From NCBI RefSeq assembly GCF_019925205.1, contig NC_083560.1:48902270-48966269 (forward strand): a DNA stretch of 64,000 nt, in the 5' to 3' direction. This DNA comes from Metopolophium dirhodum. Taxonomy: Eukaryota; Arthropoda; Insecta; Hemiptera; Aphididae. A program made the position numbers and the translations under genes. The notes beneath the pieces are model-generated. The model made no database searches, was not told the DNA's origin, and saw only the letters and a list, made by a program, of their open reading frames with translations. The number at the start of each line of letters is the position of its first letter. Positions within the stretch are counted from its first letter, which is position 1. Positions 14,422 to 26,891 of the stretch are shown one piece after another.

Positions 14422-15062
14422 CAAGGCTTGGAACTTTATGCACTAAAAAGTATTTATATATGCGCATACATATGCGTTAAAAACATCAGAATGTGTGGTA
14501 TAAAATGCAGTAAAAATTTGTAAAACATGTAAAAATATGCAATTTATTGAAGACATGAATATAATGTGTATATAATACACGTGATAGTGCTTTTTAAAAA
14601 ATGTTTTGACATTTGATATAATTTTATCGATAGTTCTAAATTATCCACGATCCTTTTCAGTGGTCCTATAGAGACCATATGCAGTGCATGTCACGTGAAT
14701 TATTTTGATGTATAAAGGACTATAAGTAATTTTCCACACTTAACCATATAGGGCGCCGCATCCGATAGCATTAGAAGAGAGTATTACAAAAATAGCCGTT
14801 GATGAATTAATTGGTTGTCAAATATTATATCTAATATTCTTTTGTTAAACTATATAAATATCTAAAAAAATTTGCTCTTGTTAAATACACGAAATATACA
14901 TATACATGTTCTTAAACCTAAAATATGTGAATTCGTACTAAAAATAACGAAGTATAATATTGTGTACAATGTACATACTATATGTATCGAATTTGTATCG
15001 AATCGCAAATTCAATATTCACTTTGTAAACAAATATGCAAATGCCTAAAGTTCCGAGCCTTG
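14422..15062. mobile_element. hAT-type MITE, TATGCA-motif family, complete
   Basis: Terminal inverted repeats start CAAGGCTTGGAACTTTATG on the left and match the reverse complement of the right end (CCTAAAGTTCCGAGCCTTG) with two differences over 21 positions. The 8-bp target-site duplication CTTATTAG lies at 14414-14421 and 15063-15070 and is perfect. TATGC/TGCATA words cluster inside both ends. There is no coding capacity, so it depends on a transposase elsewhere. The 8-bp duplication and C-A-rich tip place it in the hAT superfamily. Confidence 0.9.
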
Positions 15063-15329
15063 CTTATTAGTATAAAATGTGGATTCGTATTTTGTACTCA
15101 TTTGGTTTTTTTTATGTTGATTGTGTGATATATGCTCAGTATGCACATTAAAATATTATATTATTATGTCTAATCATGATGGAATTATTACTACGATTTT
15201 TTTAGCGCTTTTTTTGATATTTTTACATTTTAAGGACTTATTTTACAACTTTAACTGTATGTTTCATCTTTTAGTGCATATTTATGTTTCCAGATATTTT
15301 CGAAACATTTCAAAAATAATTGTGAAAAA

Positions 15330-17781
15330 AAAAGTTGGGCAGTTGAGTATTGCTCTGCTGTATATTTAAATTTCAATTAGCATGCAAAAAACGATTATGA
15401 GCAAAGACCTGCGGCGTGTCTGTCAGTCTATATTTTTATATTTTATTTGAAATTTCTTTAAAATATACATACAATGAAACATCAAACATCAAACATACAT
15501 AAAATGTATATAAAGAATATAACTACTTATATAGTCTGAGCTATTGTGATGGAGTAGAGTATTAACATGCGAGTTCAATAATACAAAAATAAACAGTATT
15601 TTTTATCAAATATAAAATATTGCGTACAGAAATATATAAACTTGGTGATTTTAAAGAATTTTTAATTTTGAACTTTAAATGCTAAAATGCTTAAAAAAAA
15701 TTCATCATTTCGTGAAAAATGTGTTATTTATATTGTAATAATGACAAAAAGTAATTTCACAGAATTCTAACTTTTATTATATAGGAATGGATAATGGACG
15801 AATATTTCGAAATATTATATATTATTAATATTAGGTATTAAAAGACTAAAGTTTAATAAGATTTTTTTTTAAATTAATTTAAGAGAATGATATTTTTTCA
15901 AAACCAATGAAATTGTTTATAAAAACTACAGATTGTGATTTGTGGGTAATTTTTAATACAAAATAAATGATGAATTAATTAAGAACCTAATTTGAATTTA
16001 AATTAAATTATACTTGCCAGTAAAAATTGAAAAATGTTATCTATTATTGATTATAATGTTGCTTTTTTACTTGATCAATATAAAAACTATTCATTAATAA
16101 ACGGAATGTGCACAAAACGCTTTTTAAGTAGGTAGGTACCAATTTGATATGTCCACAATTCCACATAATTGCCATTTAATTTCAAGAGAAAATACATTTT
16201 TTTCTAATATTATAATAATTGCATTCCACAAAAATGGGTGTTAGGTATTCACACGATGTATAAAATACTAACTTGAATTTTATTTAATCGATGAGTCATT
16301 TTTTTAATATTTGTTATATTATGTTGTCAAAATATTTAGCGTATTAAGTATATTTATGGTTTTTAAACTTTAAGATTCTGGTAAAAATCAAAAAAAAAAA
16401 AAAAATTTAGGAAAAACAGAAATTTTTACGCAAAATAGGTTTTGGTTTTTGGTGTGATTTAAAAAAAAAATGACCGTAGATAAATTAAATTTTCGATGAA
16501 TATTTTCATTAACATTTACCATACACGATAACATTTTCAAAATATTTTGACATCGGACATTTTCAGTTTCAAATTTTTTTAGGTTTTTTTTCTATAGATG
16601 AAAATAAAATTTTATTCATTTCGTCAAAAAGCTTGAAACTAGCTTGGAACTTCTAATATATTGTTCAAAAATATTTAAAATACAGTCACAATTTTTTTAT
16701 AAGCATTTTAAGTTCAGATTTTGAAAAAGTACTTAAAAAATATGAAATTGTGCAAATTATTTTTAGTTAGAAATGTATAAAAAATTTTCTTTTTAAATCT
16801 AAGATTATAAAATATAGAACTGCAAGATTCATTATAAGTTTGCCTAACTTTAAAAATCTCTATAAGAAAGTCAAATTTAATTTTTATGAGCGTTTAACAA
16901 TCAAATTTTAACAACATTGGATATTCACTCGATTTCTCAAGTATAGCGATTTTCAAATTTTGTTGTAATTCAAAAACGGATAACTGCATATACTTGAAAT
17001 TTATATAATTTGTTGATTTTATCAATGCCTATACTTGAAAATAGTTTGTACTGTTATCAAGCTATTTACGAACATTTTTAGTTTTTTTTTTCTATGAATG
17101 ACAATAAATTGTTATTTGTTTGGTCAAAAAGCGAGAAAAATTAATACAAGGTTCCTGATTTATTGTTACAATAGTAGTTAAAAAATATTAAAAATACACA
17201 AGCACAATTTTTTTTTAATAAGCTTTTAAAGTTCGATTTTTGATGACAATTATCAAATTTAAAATTTAAAAAAAAGTGGATAAGTGGATGTCGCTCTGCT
17301 GTACTTGTATGGTGTATAGAACATGAAAATATAAACATTCAGTAAAATTTTCATGTATCTACAGTTATTGGTTTTTGAATAACAATAAAATACCAAAACC
17401 GCTTCATGAGAAATCGAGTGTATATCCAATATTGTAAAAATATGAATTTCAAACTCACATAAAAATTTAATTTGATTTGCTTCTAGAAATTTTTTTTTTT
17501 TTGATAAAGGTAGACAAACTTAAGAGGAATCTTGTATTACATTTTCAAATCTTAGACTAAAAAAGAAAAATTTTTATTAAATCTCAACTCAAAATAATTT
17601 GCTAATTTTCGTGATTAATCCGTATTTTGTCAATATTTGAACTTTAAATACTTATAAATAAAAACCGTGATTAAGGATTTTTAATATGTTTCAAATGTCG
17701 TTGTAACAATATAGTAGGAGCCTTGTATTAAATTTTCAAGCTTATTTACCCAACAGATATATTTTTATTGACATTCATAAG
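15330..17781. repeat. Degraded copies of the foldback family
   Basis: Fragments of the 17782-20037 element recur in both orientations. At 15330-15400 a decayed terminus carries GCTCTGCTGTA followed by an ACGATTATGAGC word. At 16371-16760 there is an inverted internal segment (ACACGATAA, TTTCAGTTT, AAGCTTGAAA). At 17275-17305 a truncated terminus reads GTGGATGTCGCTCTGCTGTA. Open frames here are repeat-derived. Confidence 0.65.
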
Positions 17782-20037
17782 AAAAAAGGTGGATAAGTGG
17801 ATGTCGCTCTGCTGTACAGTAGGTTACAAGTGGGTCACTGTAATGGATGGTGTTACATTTGAATTCAATGATATAATATCATTGTATAAGAAAAACGATT
17901 CTGAGCGAAAACGGTCAGTCAGCCTAGTCAAGTATATTTGATGATATTATTGTGAATAAAGTAATTTATATATAACCTATTTACTCGGAGCCTTGTTTTA
18001 AATTTTCAATCTTTAGCCATAAAAGTTAAACATTTTATACATTTTTAACCACAAAATAATTAATAAATTATAAATTTGATAAATGTTGTCAAAATTTGAA
18101 CTTTAAATGCTTATAAAAAAAAATTGTGCCTATGTATTTTTAATATTTTTCAACTGCTATTAGAACGATATATCAGGAGCCTTATATTAAATTTTCACGC
18201 TTTTTTACCCAACAAATAAAAATTTATTGATATTTATAGAAAAAAAAACTAAAAAAATTGAAAACTGACAATGTCCGTAAACAGCTCAAAAAGAGTCAAA
18301 ATATTTTCAACATTTTATGGTGAATAGAAAATGCTAATTCAACATTCAAGTTGAACATTCAGTGAAATTTTCAAGTATCTACAGTCATTCGTTTTTTAAT
18401 TACAATAAAATAAGAAAATTGTTACATGAGAAATCGAGTAAATATCAAATGTTGTAAAAATATAAATTTCAGACGCTCATAAAAATTTAATTTAAGTATC
18501 TTCTAAACATTTTTTTTTTTTGATAAAGGTAGACAAACTTATGAGTAATCTTATATTACATTTTCAAATCTTAGATTTAAAAAGAAAAATTTTTATGAAT
18601 TCTCAACTCAAAATAATTTGCTATTTTTCGTGATTTTTCCGTATTTTGTCAAAATTTGAACTTTAAATGCTTATAATTAAAAACTGTGACTAAGGATTTT
18701 TAATTTTTTTCATCTGCCTTTGAAACAATAAACTAGGAGCCTTCTATTAAATTTTCAAGCTTTTTTACTCAACAGATAAAATTTTATTGATATTTATAGA
18801 AAAAAAAAACTAAAAAAATTGAAAACTGACAATGGCCGTAAACAGCTCAAAAAGAGTCAAAATATTTTGTAAATTTTATGGTGTATATTATGCTAATATA
18901 AACATTCAGTCAAAATTTCATGTCCCTACGGTCATTTGTTTTAGAGTTACACCAAAAACCAAAATCGATTTTCTCGAAAACAGATTTTGCGTAAAAATTC
19001 CCGTTTTTCCTTAATTTTTCTTTTGTTTTTCACGTCGCTTGTGAAAACTACTGGGAAATTTTTACTTTTGACCCCCCAAAGTACTAACTAGATTCACTTT
19101 CCTATCAGAAAAGTTACTATTGAAGAAAATCCAAGCACTTTTACTGTCCTAAAAGGTGATGACAGACACAAAAATAAAAAAAAATAAAAAAAAACACACA
19201 TTATAAAATCAATACATTCATCGCTTCGCTCAGAATCTAAAATGATATTATAATTAAAAATTTATAAAATATTAAACTTTTATAGCTGAGGATTCAAAAT
19301 TAAAAACGAGGTTGCACGTAAGTAGTTAATTCTGTAACCAAAAAATCTAAAAATATACAGAAACACAGTTTTAGATTCTGAGCGAAGAGATGAGTGTATT
19401 GATTTTACAATGATGTGTGTGTTTTTTTTTTTGTTTCTGTCATCACCTTTTAGGACAGTAAAAGTGCTTGGATTTTCTTGAATGTTTGTATTAGCATTTA
19501 CTATACACGATAAAATTTTAAAAATTTGACTCTTTTTGAGCCTCTTACGGACATTGTCAGTTTTCAATTTTTTTAGTTGTTTTTCTATAAATATCAATAA
19601 AATTTTATCTGTTGAGTAAAAAAGCTTGAAAATTTAATAGAAGGCTCCTGATATATCGTTCTAATAGCAGTTGAAAAATATTAAAATTATATAGGCACAA
19701 TTTTTTTTTTATAAGCATTTAAAGTTCAAATTTTCACAAAATTTATCAAATTTATAATTTAATAATTATTTTGTAGTTAAAAATTTATAAAATGTTCAAC
19801 TTTTATAGCTAAGGATTGAAAATTGAAAATAAAGCTCCAAGTAAATAGGTTATATATAAATTACTTCATTCACAATAATATCATCAAATATACTTGGTAA
19901 TATTATAGGCTGACTGACCGTTTTCGCTCAGAATCGTTTTTCTTATACATCAATTCAAATTTAACACCATCCATTACAGTGACCCACTTGTAACCTTCTG
20001 TACAGCAGAGCGACATCCACTTACCCACCTTTTTTTT
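17782..20037. mobile_element. Foldback element copy 1, arms of about 500 bp
   Basis: The left end reads AGGTGGATAAGTGGATGTCG and the right end is its near reverse complement (CGACATCCACTTACCCACCT). The similarity continues inward for roughly 500 bp, so 17782-18305 can pair with about 19520-20037. A second inverted pair inside (19122-19240 with 19371-19490, containing AGATTCTGAGCGAAG) makes the element nearly palindromic throughout. A segment of about 555 bp is tandemly duplicated (from about 18229 and again from about 18790). A close relative lies at 49208-50946. No coding function is supported. Long hairpin transcripts from such DNA can feed endo-siRNA production in insects; that role is inferred. 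Confidence 0.8.
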
Positions 20038-20530
20038 ATTGTTATTTTAAGTTAAAATTTGGAAGAAAATCCAAACACTTTTACTGTCCTAAAAGGTGAT
20101 GACAGACACAAAAATAAAAAAAAAAATAAAAAAAAAAAACACACATCATTGTAGAATCAATACATTCATCGCTTCGCTCAGAATCTAAAAGACTAATAAC
20201 ATTGGAAACAGAAAATGTACCCAAACAGTTCAAAACAAATGAAAATATTTTGAAAATTTTATCGTGTATAGAAAATGCAAATATAAACAACCAGAGAAAA
20301 TTTAATGTATAACGTTCATTTGTTTTAAAGTTACACCAAAAACCAAAAACCAATTTTGAGTAAAAATTTTCGTTTTCCTTAATTTTATAATATTAATTCA
20401 ACTTACCGGATTCTATATTAATAATAACTTGTTAGTAAGTAATAACAATATAAATATAATATAAAATAACTACACTAACAAACCGTCTCCGCTCAGAACC
20501 GTTTTTCGTATACAATAATATTATATCATT
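20038..20530. repeat. Foldback-family fragments
   Basis: A further copy of the internal module (GTCCTAAAAGGTGATGACAG to CGCTTCGCTCAGAATCTAAA, about 20066-20188) is followed by sequence matching 50990-51070 and 51833-51900. The stretch around 20459-20490 is the uninterrupted version of the site that holds an insertion at 51072-51824. Confidence 0.65.
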
Positions 20531-20539
20531 GAACTAAAT

Positions 20540-22116
20540 TTACACAGTTTTACTAATTGTTCGAAGTATATACCTATCTTATAAAGGAAATTGATAGCTA
20601 GGTTATTTAAAAATATAATAATTTTTTTACACTCAGTTTCAACAGTTTCTATAAAAATGGTTAATAATATAAAAACTGTGGTTTTTACAATAGTGTGATA
20701 TATTTATTTAAAGAAAATTATTTTTGTAAATAACTGTTAAGACCAGGGATCGAAACCGGTTTGACCGGGTTTTCAGAAAACCGTGGTTTTTTCATATTCG
20801 AACACCGGAACCGTAACCGAAACCAAAAGCTTTAAAAACCGGTTAATAAACCGTAACTGAAACCTAGAATCTTAAATAAACCGTTTACAAAACCAAAACC
20901 CAAACCATAGAATTGAAAAACCGTTCTTAAAACCGATTATAATTAAAAATAATATCCGTTTCCTTGAATGTTTTAAAGCTAATTACTTTTATCATTTGTG
21001 ATTCTAGTTAAAACGATTATTTTTATGCGAAGAAAATATTTTGTTTGAATCCCAATGGCCTACGCTTTTACTGAGTATTACGAAATAATAATAGGTAATA
21101 CGAATATTATTCTATTTATATATTATAATATAATTACTATACTATTGATTCAAAATTAAAATACAAATATCACAATTATTTTTTTGTTCACCCCTATGTG
21201 GTTATGCAGGCCTGTATTGTTGTTATTTGAAGTATTTAAAGTATTTAGAGTATTTATGTATATTACTGTTTATTAATGATATTACAATATGTTTGGTATT
21301 CGACTGACCCGCGTCCGTCCCACAGTCAATTCAATCGCTTATGTCATTATCATCAGTCTCCTCAGTGTGTTCCCTGAATTAAAAATGTGTGTACCAAATG
21401 TTATAACGTGTATTTGAAACTTACCAGTAATAACCTTTTTAAATAACAATATTTTCAATAGCCTAATACACTTTTTTAGTATCCATTTAAATTAATATTT
21501 TGCTCAAATATATAATAAGCATTAATCACATAACAAGGGATTTATTATACTGTAATATAGTGTGATGTTATTGTAAACTACAAATTAAATATTAACGATA
21601 TCAATCATGTGTTGTATGCAATAGGTACATTATATTAAAGTTAACAACACGAAATTAGTTCTGTAGAATTGGCTAGGTTCATTGTATATGCCTACACTAT
21701 TTATACAAATTGGACATATTTTAGTGTTTTAAGCTCAGCCCTTAATAGTTGAGAGATAATAAAAATCGGGTTTACAGTTATTGGGTACAGGAAAATAAAA
21801 TCAAAATTTTCAAAAACCCGTTCCGAAAACCAAAACCAAAAATTTTCAAAAACTTTTCTTGATTCCGTTCAATTAGAAAAACCTTTTTTGAAACCGAAAA
21901 CAACTCAAACAATTTGAAAAACCAATCTTAAGACCTATACCAAAACCAGAAAATGTAGAAAACCGTTCTCAAAAACCGAAAGTAACCGTTAAAATTTGAA
22001 ACGGGTTCAATCCATGGTTGAAACTGAAAGCAAAAAATGTTTATATTTTTAAATATAGCTACGTATCAATTTCCTTTATAAGATTTATATATTGAATAAT
22101 TAGTAAAACAGCGTAT
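20540..22116. repeat. Inverted-repeat element interrupted by an insertion
   Basis: GTTTTACTAATTGTTCGAAG and CTTATAAAGGAAATTGATA at 20540-20610 are matched in inverted orientation at about 22040-22116 (TATCAATTTCCTTTATAAG, then GAATAATTAGTAAAAC). The element at 20744-22016 lies between the two arms, so this looks like an older inverted repeat split by a later insertion. Confidence 0.55.
20744..22016. mobile_element. hAT-like element with AACCG subterminal motif
   Basis: The left end begins CAGGGATCGAAACCGG; the right end, read inward, begins CATGGATTGAACCCG. The flanking 8-mers GTTAAGAC (20736-20743) and GTTGAAAC (22017-22024) match at six of eight positions, as expected of an old duplication. 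AACCG/CGGTT words occur more than ten times in the first 200 bp and again in the last 250 bp. No transposase frame is present. Confidence 0.7.
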
Positions 22117-23084
22117 ATTTAAGTGTCAATCTTTAAAAGTTAAAAAGCCATTAACACCTTCACTTATATTTTGACAACATAATATAGCAAATACTAAAAA
22201 AAAACAGCTCTAAAATTGAGTTCATATTATTAATTAAATCATTTGAAATTCCATATTTAGCCACAGAATATTGTATAAAAATAAATTATTGATAAAAAAA
22301 CAATAATTTTTTAGTTTTATATTATATAGTACTTTTGGTCACCTTAATTTGTCTTTTATACCTATACCGTGTGACGCATGCATTTAATTCAAATAAATAT
22401 TTCCTATACCAATCAACATTCAAAATTCTAAAGTAAAATGCCGACCTATTACCTATATACAATTATAATGTTATTATACATTAAGAATACAATTATTCTT
22501 AAAAATACAAATGGTTAGGTACTTACCCGCCAAAGACTGAAATTTATGCATAAAAAAGTTTTTGTTCCTAGAACATGTATGGTTTCGTAAATTAGTTTAG
22601 AGTATTTTCCTTGTATTACACCTACATATTTTATGTTTAATAAAACTATTATACATATTAAGAAATTGTGAAATGGGTTGTTTATAAACAAAATAAAAGA
22701 TAGTATTAAAAATATCTTTGTATTATGATAATTCATAAATAACCTTGAATTAAATAATTACTGTGTAAATATAATATTATATATTACTAAATAATATATG
22801 TACCTATTGAGTTATTCATTACTGCATTTTTTTTTTCATGAAATATGTATAGGTATTATATGCAAATTTTAACATGGTATTATATTGTTAATTAATGTGA
22901 AATTGTGTCATAGTTTATATACTAAGATTTAATAGGTATATATTTATTGTAATATTAACTAAAAAAAATACCTATTATGCGGAATTGGGGTATTGAACAT
23001 ATTGTTTTATTATTAGAGATCTAGTGTTACATAAGTTCTACACACCTTGGTGCCTTAATTATATATATGCCTAAAGAAATTTAA
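22117..23084. other. AT-rich DNA, no gene seen
   Basis: No coding, RNA or element structure was recognised. The open frame at 22515-22736 (-) is hydrophobic and AT-biased without recognisable features. Confidence 0.45.
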
Positions 23085-23186
23085 TTTAGTAGGGATGGGA
23101 TGAAAGTAGACCCAGATAATGTTGGAGCTATAAACAAGTGGAAAGAACCTAAAAATAAATTAGAACGGAATCTAATGATTAGGTAG
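23085..23186 (+). pseudogene. Ty3/gypsy-type reverse transcriptase fragment
   Basis: The + frame reads FSRDGMKVDPDNVGAINKW followed by KEPKNKLE and a stop at 23184-23186. This matches the well-known end of the gypsy-class reverse transcriptase palm/connection region, where a Gly-hydrophobic-x-VDP-x-K-hydrophobic-x-AI-x-x-W-x-x-P pattern leads towards RNase H. An in-frame stop precedes it at 23082-23084 and no flanking LTR or pol sequence was found, so it is an isolated remnant about 30 codons long. Confidence 0.7.
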
Positions 23187-23439
23187 TACCGTAAAATGGG
23201 CTATTTCCAGACAGATTTTGCTATTTTTTTTTTGAATATTTCTGAAAATAATCATAACGCATTTTAATAAGAGAAATTTACAAATTCTAATTAATACAAA
23301 TTTAAAATTAAATTGAAATAGATTTATTAAACCCAATCTTTAAAAAAAAACATTTTGAATTAAATAACTTAAAATTTAAGAAATACTAATTAATATTATA
23401 TCACCAAAGGAACTAAATAGAATTTTTATTTATTATTAC

Positions 23440-24029
23440 CAGGGTTGGGATTTTATAGCACTTAAAATTGCATAAATATGCGCTATAATATTACCTTAAA
23501 TATTGCTAAATATGCAATAAAAACAACAAAATATGCAAAAAAAGGAAATTTATTAATTTATAATTTTTTAATCACTTACAAAATATTATTATAGTTAGTT
23601 ACTTAAGATTTGAAATAATTTAGTCATTCTGATCAGAATCCAAATTAATTGACTCATTGACGCATTCAACACTCGGTCGTTAATAATCGCATTAGAAATC
23701 GACAAAAAAAACCAAACAAAATCAGCAGATAACATAAATTAGAACCAAATCCCTAATACGAAATTATCGTAATAATTCGACTAACAAAAATCTAAAAACA
23801 AGTTTACTAAAATATAATTTCATAAAATATTTGACCGATTTTGATTAAAAAACAAGTAAAAATGCAAGAAAGTCTCAAATAGAAATAAGAACATCACAAA
23901 ATATGCAAAATAAATCAAAATTTAATTTTTATTTGAGTTTTCTGTATCGTGAAACACATTTTTAGCTTACTCTTTATTTTTTTAAGTATCTCATAAGAAA
24001 TATGCAAATGCTATAAAATCCCAACCCTG
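23440..24029. mobile_element. hAT-type MITE, complete, perfect TIRs and TSD
   Basis: The left end CAGGGTTGGGATTTTATAGC and the right end GCTATAAAATCCCAACCCTG are perfect inverted repeats. The target duplication ATTATTAC is present at 23432-23439 and 24030-24037. ATATGC words are frequent near both ends, linking it to the 14422-15062 family. It has no coding frame and is non-autonomous. Confidence 0.92.
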
Positions 24030-24187
24030 ATTATTACGCACTAAATAATGGAGTCCGAAGTTTCACGGAAAACACTACTTTTTTGAACTTATCAACGCTA
24101 CTTCCTAGACTTTTTTTTAAACTAACTTGTACTGATACAACGATGCTCATTTACAGAGTAGAAAATTAAAAATTCATTGAAAAAAAA

Positions 24188-24744
24188 CAAGGCTGGGCAT
24201 TAACGAGTTAAAAAGTTAAAGTTAATTTTATTTTAACTTTTTAACTTAATAGTTACTTTTGGCTTTTCATTAACTTAACTGTTAAAACTTAACTTACTAA
24301 ATTTCTTTCTTAATTAACGTGAAATGAACGAGTTAATTTTTCATTTTAAGAAGTAAGTTAAGTTAATTTATTTTGTTTTTAATTTTATAATATTTCACTA
24401 TTTCAGTCTATTTCGTTTTCATGTCAAAAAATATATATCGTAAATTGTTTAAAGTTAAAAATTTATATCATTCGAATCTAACTTATATGGAAATACTGTA
24501 TGAAGTATTAATGCTATATCCTAAAATTTAGTTTTGGGTTGGAAAAAAATGAAGTACGCTAGCGTTGTATAAAAAAATTACCTAACTCTTTTTTAACTTA
24601 ATAAAAAGTTAACAAAAAGTGTGGATTAACTTTTAACTAAACTGAGTTAACCTATAGTTAAATTAATTTTTAACTTTTAACCTTTTGTTATTGGTGCATA
24701 TTAACTTAACAGAGTTAAAAAAATCATTAACTTGCCCAGCCTTG
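24188..24744. mobile_element. hAT-like MITE with GTTAA motif
   Basis: The ends CAAGGCTGGGCATTAACG and CATTAACTTGCCCAGCCTTG form inverted repeats. Both subterminal regions are filled with GTTAA/TTAAC words. It sits in an A run, so the flanks (AAAAAAAA on the left, AAAAAACC on the right) are compatible with but do not prove an 8-bp duplication. The interior contains no gene. Confidence 0.75.
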
Positions 24745-26505
24745 AAAAAACCCATTCTTCAATAACATTAACACACAATGTTTTGTGACTTTTATCAGTT
24801 TTAAATTAAAAAATAGAGTATTTTGAATACCTATATATTGTTTACCTTGATAATATCAATGTAAATTGGAGGTAGAATACTAGGTTATGTCAACCAATAC
24901 CAATTTTCGTTCGAAATACCTATAATATTTTGTAACAATGATCTCAATTTATCAATTCCTTTATTAAAAAGATCTATTATAAATGAAAACCGGTTTGTCC
25001 GAATTTACCCCGAAAGTCCGGACTTACGCAAGTATGGTGCAAAAATAAATGTGTGCTAGTCGTTTTAGACATGGATTAATATTAATCACTACCTAATAAC
25101 ATAGTGAAGTGATAAATATTTAAAAATATATATAATATAGGTATAGTTACTAATTATTGATCTATTCTAAATTATTATGATCTAAAAAAAAATATAATAT
25201 AATTCAATGTGATAGTTCACAAGATTAAGTTGTTATTCTTAATGAAAAAGAAATTATCAGTAGCAATTTACTATAGAAGTTCAGCTGATTTAAAAAGGCA
25301 GTACCTGCCCAGACCCACAAATACTAAAATACATTAAGAAGTGTTAAGTATAATTTTTTAATGTTGTAAATTTCATAATCTATGTATAAAAGACAAAAAA
25401 TGTTTGCACCTATGTCCTTTATGCATTCCTAAACCATTCATCCGATTGCAATGACATTTGGTACAGAGATATATTAGACCACGGGGAAGAAGAATAAATA
25501 TTGGTATATTGTCTATTCTATATAGTAGATAATTAGACTAAACTTCTGACAGTTTATTTGATTTCGAAGTTAACCTGAAAACCGCTTATTAAAATTGAAC
25601 CGTGGTTATGACTTAAGCTTTACAAAATTTGATCTTTAAATTTTAAATATCAACAATTTTAAAAATGTTTGTCTAATAATAGTGAAATAAAAATATCTAA
25701 TAAAAAAAGTAATTATAATAATTAATTTGTATTTGTAAAGTGCGTTATTGACATATATGGGAGCGTTCCGCTATTTATTTTACACTATAGACATCCTAAT
25801 AATCACTATTACTATAGTTATTACGCACACATAATTTACGAGCATGAGTACAATTAGAAAATTGCCTATATTGAACTCCTTAAAAACGACAAGTATCGAA
25901 TCCTATTAATGACAAATATTGATCGTATGGTTCATGCAAATGATTAATGAATAATATACAAATAGAAATACAATAGAAATAGCATAAGCCACAAAAATGT
26001 ATCACGTTTTGACCAAAGTTCTAGAAATTTATAGCAAAAGTTGGCCAATGAATAAAAATGGTACCTATAATTATAGTGGGAGGTTTAGGATTACCGGAAT
26101 CGTCCTATTATCCTAATGATATCATAGTTGAAAATTAAGTTATTTAGTAGGTATTACTATATTAGAATATTAATTACGCCCTATGCAGTGGCATATTTAG
26201 ATTTTTTCTTTATATGATTTAAAAAAAAATAATAAAATACAAAAATAGGAAGAATAGTTAAAATATCAACCAAATTAGACATATATTCTATGAAGTGATT
26301 ACTTAATTTAAATACAATTTTTAGTGCTTTTTGTTTTGTTTTTGTCATTTAACTTAATTATCATATTAAGATGATTCGTTATGTATAAAATATAGTACAT
26401 GTATAAAACTTGTTCTGTTTTTGTTGATGTTATATTGTGTGTGTTATCAATGATCATGTATTATTATTTATCACATAATAATATACAAATATATATATAT
26501 ATATG
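24745..26505. other. AT-rich DNA with transposon traces, no gene seen
   Basis: The segment at about 25430-25500 (ATCCGATTGCAATGACATTT, then GGTACAGAGATAT) resembles a phrase common in insect repeats, but its class could not be fixed. A hAT-like tip CAGTGGCATATTTAG occurs near 26186 without a partner. No gene was recognised. Confidence 0.4.
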
Positions 26506-26507
26506 TA

Positions 26508-26570
26508 CAGTAAAACCTCTTTAATCCGGACTAATTGGGGCTCTAGGTTGTCTGGATTGAAGAAAATAAC
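26508..26570 (+). mobile_element. Solo pogo/Tigger-like end
   Basis: TA followed by CAGTAAAACCTCTTTAATCC, then GGACTAATTGGGG, matches the style of pogo/Tigger termini. No inverse partner was found downstream, so this is a truncated copy. Confidence 0.5.
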
Positions 26571-26712
26571 AAAAAAAAGGTGTATTACCAATAGATTTAA
26601 TATATTAGCTTGTATACTTAAGATACTATATTGTTGAAATCAAAGTTATAGACATACAATTACTATACAAGAGAAATTTGTAACAAAAAAATTATATTAA
26701 ATATTACAAGTA

Positions 26713-26889
26713 CAGTAGAATCCGCTTATTCGGGACACCACTTAAAGGGGACACCTGCTTAATGGGGACATTAATGATAGTCCTGAATGAATGTATTGTA
26801 TGTAAAATTCTTCGGTTAATCGGGATAGTCTGGATAATGGGAACAAATAGGTAACCGCCCGATGTGTCCCAATTAAGCGGATTTGACTG
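26713..26889. mobile_element. Pogo/Tigger-like MITE, 177 bp, complete
   Basis: The left end CAGTAGAATCCGCTTATTCG and the right end AATTAAGCGGATTTGACTG are inverted repeats extending over about 27 bp with a few differences. TA dinucleotides flank both ends (26711-26712 and 26890-26891), as expected of Tc1/mariner-pogo insertions. Inner GGGGACA and TGTCCC words continue the symmetry. It has no coding capacity. Confidence 0.85.
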
Positions 26890-26891
26890 TA

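Noticed and set aside
19280..20353. - strand frames of 105 and 90 codons
   Set aside because: They lie wholly inside foldback repeats, cross poly-A tracts and have no recognisable domain.
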